Source: Actinospica sp035552695 (GTDB lineage Bacteria > Actinomycetota > Actinomycetes > Streptomycetales > Catenulisporaceae). Taken from it: a stretch of DNA of 64,000 bases. The DNA lies in contig NZ_DASZKT010000276.1 in NCBI RefSeq assembly GCF_035552695.1, positions 62,001-126,000 of the forward strand, given 5' to 3'. Numbering within the stretch: the stretch's first letter is position 1; each line of letters begins with the position of its first letter. Positions 58,625 through 64,000 of the stretch are shown one piece after another. The position numbers and the translations under genes were made by a program. The notes beneath the pieces are model-generated. The model was given only the letters and a program-made list of their open reading frames with translations. It ran no database searches and had not been told where the DNA came from.

Positions 58625-58646
58625 TTAAGTCAAGCGTCCGACTTAA
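58625..58646. promoter_or_regulatory. inverted repeat upstream of the P450 operon, probable TetR operator
   Basis: TTAAGTC and GACTTAA are exact inverted copies separated by eight bases, 58 bases upstream of the first operon codon. Between the TetR stop and the P450 remnant start this is the only clear symmetry, and it is A/T-rich in a GC-rich region. It likely overlaps the operon promoter. Confidence 0.6.
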
Positions 58647-58699
58647 TCTTTCTCGCAGAGTCCTGACGAATCACTGACAGGATTCGAGGAAAGAGCTGG

Positions 58700-59356
58700 T
58701 CAGGACCCGGATTCGGCCGTGTCGGGCGCCAGCAGCAAACCGGTGACGGCGTCCACCAGGAGTGTCGCGGTCCGGGCCCAGGCGGGCGCCGGCGGCTCGC
58801 CCGACCCGGCCAGCGCGCGCTCGCGGTCCGCGCACGTGTGCATGATCAGGCTCCTGACCATCTGCAGCCGCTCCCGGCGCACGTCCTCGGAGAGCCCGGA
58901 CATGCCGGCATGCAGCCCTCGGAGGATCGGCCCGAGCGAGGGCGCGGTGAGCACCTCGTCGGTGGCGATGTCGCGCAGCGCGGGATCGGTGCTGACCTGG
59001 AGTGAGAAGCGGCCGTACCAGGAGGTGCGGCCGATGGCGGCCAGGTGCTCGGTGAGCGGCCGGACCAGGCACTCGACCCAGGCCCGCACGCCGTCGTCCT
59101 CGCCGACCCGTTCGGCCAGCAGGTTCCGGGACTGCTCGATCTCCGTGTCGTGCCGGTGCACGATCGCCCTGATCAGGTCGGCCTTCGCGCCGAAGTGATA
59201 GCCGACCGCGGCGTTGTTCCCCTGCCCGGCGGCCTCGCTGATCTGCCGGCTGGAGACGGCCGTCACCCCGTGCTCGGCGAACAGCCGCTCGGCCGTCGCC
59301 ATGATCGCTTCCTTGGTGCCCACCGCCTGGCGCCCACGCGTTCCCACCGTCAGCAT
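58700..59356 (-). CDS. TetR-family regulator of the P450 operon
   Basis: A 218-residue regulator. The HTH lies at residues about 10-60 (VGTKEAIMATAERLFAEHG, then SSRQISEAAGQGNNAAVGYHF, typical of the TetR branch with a longer recognition helix; parts quoted). The C-terminal domain is large and helical. ATG at 59356 is preferred over a TTG four codons upstream. It lies upstream of the P450/ferredoxin operon on the same strand, with the perfect TTAAGTC/GACTTAA repeat between them, so it probably represses that operon. Confidence 0.88.
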   Translation of the reverse strand: MLTVGTRGRQAVGTKEAIMATAERLFAEHGVTAVSSRQISEAAGQGNNAAVGYHFGAKADLIRAIVHRHDTEIEQSRNLLAERVGEDDGVRAWVECLVRPLTEHLAAIGRTSWYGRFSLQVSTDPALRDIATDEVLTAPSLGPILRGLHAGMSGLSEDVRRERLQMVRSLIMHTCADRERALAGSGEPPAPAWARTATLLVDAVTGLLLAPDTAESGS

Positions 59357-59479
59357 CTTAGGGCTCAACGGCGGTAATTACTGCGAATGCCGTACGCACG
59401 AGTAGCAGGAAACCGCCGGCCGACGGAGGATGTCGAGAAGCGCGGTTCGCGTCGGGTCCGGTGGGCGTCGGGAGGCATG

Positions 59480-60886
59480 ATGACCAGTATCGCGGTACGC
59501 ACATCGGCTGAGCTGGGTACTTTCGCACGGGACACGACGCCGCCCGCCTCGCACGCCTCGATGCAGGCCGACATCGGGCACCGGGACCCGATCGCGATCC
59601 TAGAGCGGCAGGCCGAGAATCGCGTGCCGGAGCTGGTGCCGATCCGGCACGGCCGAATGCTCGCCTCCCCCTTCGCGTTCTTCCGCGGGGCCGCCGCCGT
59701 GATGGCCGGCGACCTGGCCGGCACTCCCGACTCGGGTGTGCGCGTGCAGCTGTGCGGCGACGCGCACCTGGCCAACTTCGGCCTGTTCGCCTCGCCCGAG
59801 CGCCGCCTCGTGTTCGACCTGAACGACTTCGACGAGACGCATCCCGGGCCGTGGGAGTGGGACGTCAAGCGGCTGACCGCGAGCCTGGAGATCGCCGCGC
59901 GTGCCAACGACTTCGGGCGCAAGCACCGGCGGGCGATCCAGCTGGCCACGGTCCGCTCGTATCAGGACGCGATGAGGGACTTCGCGGCGATGCACGAGCT
60001 CGACGTCTGGTACGCGCAGGCGGATGTGGCCGACCTTCAGGAGCTGCTGAGGGACCAGCTCAAGAAGGCGCGTCGTAAGCAGGTTGACAAGTCCATCACC
60101 CGGGCGCGCACCCGCGACAGCCGACGGGCCATGGGCAAGCTGACGAAGCTCGAGGACGGCCGGCGGCACATCGTCGCCGATCCCCCGCTCGTCATGCCGC
60201 TGCGCGATCTGCTCGCCGATGAGGAGCGCCGGGCGTTCGAGGATCGGGCGCGCATGCTGCTCGGCAACTATCGCAGGACCCTGCAATCGGATCGTCGTAC
60301 CCTGCTGGACAAGTTCGAGTACGTGGACATGGCGCGCAAGGTCGTGGGCGTGGGCAGCGTCGGCACGCGCTGCTGGATCACGCTGATGTACGGCCGCGAC
60401 GACGACGATCCGCTGTTCCTGCAGATCAAGGAGGCGCAGCGGTCCGTCGTCGAGGAGTACGGCGGGATCAAGCCGGAAGCCGGGCACGCGGCGTGCCAGG
60501 GCAAGCGCGTGGTCGACGGCCAGCGGTTGATGCAGGCGGCGAGCGACATCTTCCTCGGCTGGGAGTCGGCGGACGGCATCGACGGGGCGCGGCGCGATTT
60601 CTACGTGCGCCAACTCGCCGACTGGAAGGGCTCGGCGAACGTCGACGAGATGACGCCGGGCGACCTGAGCGACTACGGCCGCCTCTGCGGTTGGACGCTC
60701 GCCCGGGCGCACGCACGCTCGGGTGACCGCGTCGCCATCGCCGCGTACCTCGGTGACGACACGACGTTCGCGCACGCGATCGCCGAGTTCGCCGCCGCGT
60801 ACGCGGATCAGAACGACCGCGACTACGCGGCGATGCGGACCGCGATGAGGTCGGGTCGTATCGCCGTGGAGCCCGACCTCCGCTAG
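59480..60886 (+). CDS. DUF2252 family protein
   Basis: A 468-residue protein with the DUF2252 hallmarks: RVPELVPIRHGRMLASPFAF, QLCGDAHLANFGLFASPERR and DLNDFDETHPGPWEWDVKRL (each near the limit quoted), KIVGVGSVGTRCWITLM-type segment (here ARKVVGVGSVGTRCWI), and a C-terminal LARAHARSGD motif. The fold is thought to be related to protein/aminoglycoside kinases, GDAHLANFG resembling the HxDxxxxN catalytic loop, but no activity is established. GGAGG lies four bases before this ATG; an ATG one codon earlier is possible. It is divergent from the TetR gene. Confidence 0.9.
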   Translation: MTSIAVRTSAELGTFARDTTPPASHASMQADIGHRDPIAILERQAENRVPELVPIRHGRMLASPFAFFRGAAAVMAGDLAGTPDSGVRVQLCGDAHLANFGLFASPERRLVFDLNDFDETHPGPWEWDVKRLTASLEIAARANDFGRKHRRAIQLATVRSYQDAMRDFAAMHELDVWYAQADVADLQELLRDQLKKARRKQVDKSITRARTRDSRRAMGKLTKLEDGRRHIVADPPLVMPLRDLLADEERRAFEDRARMLLGNYRRTLQSDRRTLLDKFEYVDMARKVVGVGSVGTRCWITLMYGRDDDDPLFLQIKEAQRSVVEEYGGIKPEAGHAACQGKRVVDGQRLMQAASDIFLGWESADGIDGARRDFYVRQLADWKGSANVDEMTPGDLSDYGRLCGWTLARAHARSGDRVAIAAYLGDDTTFAHAIAEFAAAYADQNDRDYAAMRTAMRSGRIAVEPDLR

Positions 60887-60932
60887 ACCGTGCTCGCGCG
60901 TACGCTCTGCATCCGACATTCCGGAAAAGAGG

Positions 60933-60962
60933 TTGGGCGGCGCGGCGGCGCGCTGCTAGTGT
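60933..60962 (+). promoter_or_regulatory. putative promoter of the GNAT-infA unit
   Basis: TTGGGC at 60933-60938 and TAGTGT at 60957-60962, with 18 bases between, fit a sigma70-type actinomycete promoter. Transcription from about 60969 would give a leader of about 140 bases that includes a short open frame. Confidence 0.45.
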
Positions 60963-61001
60963 CGCGGTCGGCCGTGAATTCTTTGTAGGGAGGTGAGACC
61001 C

Positions 61002-61055
61002 GTGAACGCAGTCACCCGCGGGTGCTCCCTCATCTCGTCACGGTCAGGCGATTGA
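61002..61055 (+). CDS. possible 17-residue leader peptide
   Basis: A GTG with an unusually good ribosome site (AGGGAGGTG, seven bases upstream) opens 17 codons (MNAVTRGCSLISSRSGD) ending in TGA, 55 bases before the GNAT start. The strong ribosome site in an otherwise non-coding leader is the only evidence. It might be a regulatory leader ORF or a relic. Confidence 0.35.
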   Translation: MNAVTRGCSLISSRSGD

Positions 61056-61110
61056 CGCAGGTGTCGCCGGGAGCGCCTTGAGATCGAGGCTCTCCTGGAA
61101 GGAGACACCG

Positions 61111-61905
61111 ATGAACACCAAACCTTTCGCCTCCCGCCCGAGCGGACGCACGTTGCTGGTCACGCGCATCGCGGACGGTATTTGGCACGCCTTGGAGGAC
61201 GACCTGGTGGTCGGCCGCGGCCACGCCGCGCGCAGGCCCGACGGACGCCTGTTCGTCAGCATCGACGCCTGGCACGACGCCGCCTTCGAGCAGCTCGCCG
61301 AGGCGATGCTGGCGGCCCTGCCCGCACCGCTGTATACGCTCGTTGACGAGGCCGACGTCGACATGGCGTCCGGCTGGCAGCGGGTCGGCTTCACGGTCCG
61401 GCGCCGCGAGTGGGAGTTCGCTGTACCGACCGACCCGCTCACTACCGGGCTCGCGGGAGTCGTCCCTCCCCCGGGCGTGACGATCGTGCCCGTCGGCGCG
61501 GCGGACGAAGGTCCGCTGCGGGCCGTGGATCGCGCGATCCGCCGGGAGGTCGCGGCTGGCGCCGGATGGCACTCGATGCCCGCTGAGATCCTGCCCCGGC
61601 GTGCGGGCGACACGATCGTCGACCCGTCGCGGTACGCGGCGGCCGCGTCGGCGGATCGCTACCTGGGATTGGTCCGGCTGGTGGCCGTGACCCGGCTGCC
61701 GCGCATCGGGCTGATCGCGGTCCGGGCCGGTGAGCAGCGGCGCGGTATCGCCCGGGCGCTGCTGGCCGATGTGCTCGGGACACTGGACCAGCGCGGTATC
61801 GCCACGGCGTCGGCCGAAGTCGACGAGGCGAACGAGGCGGCGTTGGCACTGTTCGAGGGAATCGGAAGTCGGAAGACGAGCAGCAACCTGGAGTTGGCGC
61901 GATGA
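61111..61905 (+). CDS. GNAT-family N-acetyltransferase
   Basis: A 264-residue protein with AAGGAG six bases before the ATG. The N-terminal half (VTRIADGIWHALEDDLVVGRG, DGRLFVSIDAWHDAAFEQLA; quoted in part) looks like a degenerate first GNAT module, and the C-terminal half is a clear GNAT domain: YLGLVRLVAVTRLPRIGLIA, VRAGEQRRGIARALLADVL (acetyl-CoA loop) and EVDEANEAALALFEGIGS. It overlaps the infA start by four bases (ATGA), so acetyltransferase and IF-1 are made together. A role in modifying a translation component is a tempting guess without direct evidence. Confidence 0.87.
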   Translation: MNTKPFASRPSGRTLLVTRIADGIWHALEDDLVVGRGHAARRPDGRLFVSIDAWHDAAFEQLAEAMLAALPAPLYTLVDEADVDMASGWQRVGFTVRRREWEFAVPTDPLTTGLAGVVPPPGVTIVPVGAADEGPLRAVDRAIRREVAAGAGWHSMPAEILPRRAGDTIVDPSRYAAAASADRYLGLVRLVAVTRLPRIGLIAVRAGEQRRGIARALLADVLGTLDQRGIATASAEVDEANEAALALFEGIGSRKTSSNLELAR

Positions 61906-62126
61906 CGAAGCAACCGGGCAGCATCGAAGTCGAGGGTCGCGTCGTCGAGTGCCTGCGCAGCGCGATGTTCACCGTGGAGCTCGCGAACGGCCACGAGGTG
62001 CTCGCGCACATCAGCGGGAAGATCCGCAAGAACTACATCAGGATCCTGCCGGAGGACCGGGTGCTCGTGGAGCTCAGCCCGTACGACCTGACCCGCGGCC
62101 GGATCGTGTTCCGCTACCGGAACTAG
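61902..62126 (+). CDS. infA: translation initiation factor IF-1 (paralogue outside the ribosomal operon)
   Basis: A 74-residue OB-fold protein: IEVEGRVVECLRSAMFTVEL, ANGHEVLAHISGKIRKNYIR, ILPEDRVLVELSPYDLTRGR and IVFRYRN are the standard IF-1 sequence, including the residues contacting helix 44 of 16S rRNA. The normal infA of actinobacteria lies next to rpmJ and rpsM. None of these is here, so this is an additional or relocated copy. It is coupled to the GNAT gene by an ATGA overlap and converges with the PTH2-like gene. Confidence 0.94.
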   Translation: MTKQPGSIEVEGRVVECLRSAMFTVELANGHEVLAHISGKIRKNYIRILPEDRVLVELSPYDLTRGRIVFRYRN

Positions 62127-62148
62127 TGGCGGCCGGGATCTGCCGCGG

Positions 62149-62868
62149 CTAGCGCTCCAAGTCCGCGATCGCCGTGGCAGAACCGGGGGCGACCTCGGTG
62201 AAGCCGGCGTCGCGGACGATCGGCAGGTCTTCGGACGCCGCGAGTGCGGCCCACTGCCCGGGCGTGGCGGCGCGGACGGCGAGGGGGAATCCGTCCGCGC
62301 GCCACTTCGCGGCCCGCTCCGCGTCCATCCGCCACCAGCCGAGCTGGGCGGCGTGGCCGGCCTGGGCCATGGCCTTGCCCGCGCTCATCTCGACGGCGGG
62401 GTTCATCCAGATCACGGGCACGCCGGGCTGGGGCGGCGGGGGCGCGGCGTCGTCGCCGAAGTCGGTGCCCGAGACCTGAAGCCGCGCCAGGTCCTTGGGC
62501 CAGGCGTCGAGTGGGATCGGCGGGTAGACGCGCACCTCGGCGGTCCGGCCGGCGACGGTGATGCCGGGCAGGGTCTCGGCGCGCCGCCACTCGGCGCCGC
62601 GGGCGCGGCGGACCACCTTGCGGATCCGGGCGTCCTGCCAGGCGAGCACCGCGGCGGACCATTCACCCTCAGGGGTGGTCGCGCGCGGGTCGGAGAGCAG
62701 GGTGAGCACCGCGCGCGCCGCGGTCTCCAGCGCGTCCGTGCGCTGGGGTACGGCCTCGCGTTCCAGCCGCACGACGAGCGGCATCACGTACTGCGGGCGC
62801 TCGTCGCGCGGGTCCCCCATTGGTTTGAACGCCGATTCGTCGACCGGCGCGCCTTCGGCCTCCTGCAT
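62149..62868 (-). CDS. PTH2-domain (peptidyl-tRNA hydrolase II-like) protein
   Basis: A 239-residue protein. Residues about 24-130 (QYVMPLVVRLEREAVPQRTD onwards) form an actinomycete-specific N-terminal domain. The C-terminal part PVIWMNPAVEMSAGKAMAQA-GHAAQLGWW carries the Pth2 pattern, with Lys/Gly/Gln-rich GK-AQ-GHA helix as the tRNA-binding/catalytic part. Pth2 frees tRNA from stalled peptidyl-tRNA. Activity of these long versions is unproven. It faces the IF-1 gene, another translation protein. Confidence 0.83.
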   Translation of the reverse strand: MQEAEGAPVDESAFKPMGDPRDERPQYVMPLVVRLEREAVPQRTDALETAARAVLTLLSDPRATTPEGEWSAAVLAWQDARIRKVVRRARGAEWRRAETLPGITVAGRTAEVRVYPPIPLDAWPKDLARLQVSGTDFGDDAAPPPPQPGVPVIWMNPAVEMSAGKAMAQAGHAAQLGWWRMDAERAAKWRADGFPLAVRAATPGQWAALAASEDLPIVRDAGFTEVAPGSATAIADLER

Positions 62869-62991
62869 GATCCCATCCTACTTCTGGCATGATTCCGGCC
62901 TGACGCTACGTCAAACGAGGGATTTACCGTGCCTGAGCTGGACGGGACGGGTAAGTAGCTGAACGTCCACTGGTACAACAATGTGACTGGG

Positions 62992-64000
62992 GTGACCGTG
63001 GGAATCGTAACGCGCAGGAACGTGCTGGTCGGCGGTGCGGCGGTGGTCGGCGCGGCCGTCGCCGGGGTCGAGGCGGAGCGGCTGACGAACCGTCCCGGGG
63101 GCCCGCCGCAGAGTTCCTCGTCCACTCACTATTCCCCCGCACGGGTGCAGCCGCGAAAGGCCGCGGTCAAACCGGCGGCCCGGCTCATCGGCGACGGGTC
63201 GACCTCGGACACGGGGCCGCAGCCGAATCAGCCGACGCCCGAGCGGCTCGCGGCGGGCGAGCGGCCGCCGCAGTTCGTGGTGTTCTCCTGGGACGGCGCC
63301 GGCGAGGACGACAGCCGGCTGTTCTCGCACTTCCGGCAGGTCGCGCAGGAGACCAAGGCCACGATGACGTTCTTCCTGAGCGGCATCTACACGCTGCCGC
63401 GCGGCCAGCGGATGCTCTACGCGCCTCCCGGCAAGCCGCTGGGCGCCTCGGCGATCGGCTATCTCTCGGACGACTCCGTGCGCGCGACGATCCAGCAGGT
63501 GGGTGCCGCGTGGCTGGAGGGCCACGAGATCGGCACGCACTTCAACGGACACTTCTGCGACGCCGAGGGAGTCGGCACGTGGAGCCCGCAGCAGTGGCGC
63601 AGCGAGATCGACCAGGCCGTCGGGTTCGTGCACTCCTGGCGCACGAACACCGGATTCAGTGACCTGGATCCGCTGCCGTTCGACTATTCGAGGGAACTCG
63701 CCGGCGGCCGCACGCCCTGCCTGCTCGGTCAGGACCAACTGCTGCCCACGGCACGTGACCTCGGCTGGGTGTACGACGCGAGCTCCCCCGGCGGCCTGCA
63801 GATCTGGCCGACCAAGCGCCAGGGCGTGTGGGATTTCCCGCTGCAGTCCATCCCGTTCCCGGGCACCGGCTTCACCGTGCTCTCGATGGACTACAACATG
63901 ATGGCCAACCAGTCAGATGCGAACCCGTACGGCGCCGCGTCGATGCGCCCGTACTGGCAGCGACAGTCCATGAACGCGTACATGGCCGGATTCGAGCGCG
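62992..64000 (+). CDS. Tat-exported polysaccharide deacetylase-family protein (3' end outside window)
   Basis: The frame is open from GTG 62992 to the end of the window (about 336 residues visible; GTG at 62983 or 62998 also possible). A twin-arginine signal VTRRNVLVGGAAVVGAAVAG opens the protein, followed by a Pro/Gln-rich linker to about residue 95. The NodB-like domain shows FVVFSWDGAGEDDSRLFSHF with the first metal Asp, KATMTFFLSGIYTLP, and GHEIGTHFNGHFC, a variant of the TH-x3-H metal motif. Later segments include LLPTARDLGWVYDASSPGG. It probably de-N-acetylates a cell-envelope polysaccharide, but the variant His motif may mean another substrate. Confidence 0.85.
   Translation, partial: MTVGIVTRRNVLVGGAAVVGAAVAGVEAERLTNRPGGPPQSSSSTHYSPARVQPRKAAVKPAARLIGDGSTSDTGPQPNQPTPERLAAGERPPQFVVFSWDGAGEDDSRLFSHFRQVAQETKATMTFFLSGIYTLPRGQRMLYAPPGKPLGASAIGYLSDDSVRATIQQVGAAWLEGHEIGTHFNGHFCDAEGVGTWSPQQWRSEIDQAVGFVHSWRTNTGFSDLDPLPFDYSRELAGGRTPCLLGQDQLLPTARDLGWVYDASSPGGLQIWPTKRQGVWDFPLQSIPFPGTGFTVLSMDYNMMANQSDANPYGAASMRPYWQRQSMNAYMAGFER

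Noticed and set aside
1..64000. tRNA, rRNA, insertion sequences, phage or integrative-element ends
   Set aside because: None recognised by reading both strands; no transposase or integrase motif in any credible frame. Structured RNAs without strong primary motifs could have been missed.

Overview
The window is very G+C-rich, tightly packed DNA with GC-rich third codon positions, many GTG starts, frequent 4-base ATGA or GTGA gene overlaps, twin-arginine signals, an F420-type (luciferase-like) oxidoreductase, P450/[3Fe-4S] ferredoxin pairs and many TetR/LysR/DeoR/ROK regulators. This points to a soil-type actinomycete with a large genome (Streptomyces/Catenulispora-like). The exact genus cannot be fixed from this sequence. 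No rRNA, tRNA, CRISPR array, transposase or replication origin was recognised.

Layout. 0-8.3 kb: tail of an EAL protein, a GNAT enzyme, a LysR gene facing an aldo/keto reductase and an MFS exporter, a Nei-type DNA glycosylase whose last 36 codons are triplicated in tandem, an F420-type oxidoreductase, a methyltransferase facing a TetR gene, and an MFS stump. 8.3-16.2 kb: a tightly coupled acyl-CoA operon (TetR, crotonase, acyl-CoA dehydrogenase, biotin-dependent carboxylase alpha and beta, AtuA-like protein) resembling the Liu/Atu leucine/acyclic-terpene pathways. 16.3-21 kb: reductase, ricin-type lectin, disulfide oxidoreductase and Gfo/Idh/MocA genes. 21.1-27.8 kb: a complete mannitol/polyol operon except for its ATPase: DeoR regulator, lipoprotein, two permeases, mannitol dehydrogenase, fructokinase.

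27.8-32.8 kb holds small hypotheticals, a secreted VAO-type oxidase, a cupredoxin lipoprotein, a VOC protein and a DUF1062 protein. 32.8-41.3 kb is the most interesting block: secreted tannase-family esterase, MFS transporter, ROK regulator, and 4-oxalomesaconate hydratase, aldolase and tautomerase genes. These end in a type I (VOC) extradiol dioxygenase at the place where gallate pathways usually use an unrelated LigB-type enzyme. Together they suggest tannin -> gallate -> pyruvate + oxaloacetate. 42.1-45.6 kb is an electron-transfer operon (ferredoxin, NuoF-like flavoprotein, ferric-reductase-like di-heme membrane protein, ApbE, Ser-rich membrane protein).

46-53 kb: a frameshifted phosphoesterase pseudogene, an SsuABC-like ABC transporter and, divergent from it, a CitA/CitB-type two-component system. 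53-59.4 kb is a decayed stretch: gene fragments, one ferredoxin stump and one P450 with an internal deletion lie among intact P450, ferredoxin, ferredoxin reductase, AraC-like and TetR genes. 59.4-64 kb: DUF2252, a possible leader peptide, GNAT coupled to an IF-1 paralogue, a PTH2-type protein, and the start of a Tat-exported polysaccharide-deacetylase-family protein running off the end.
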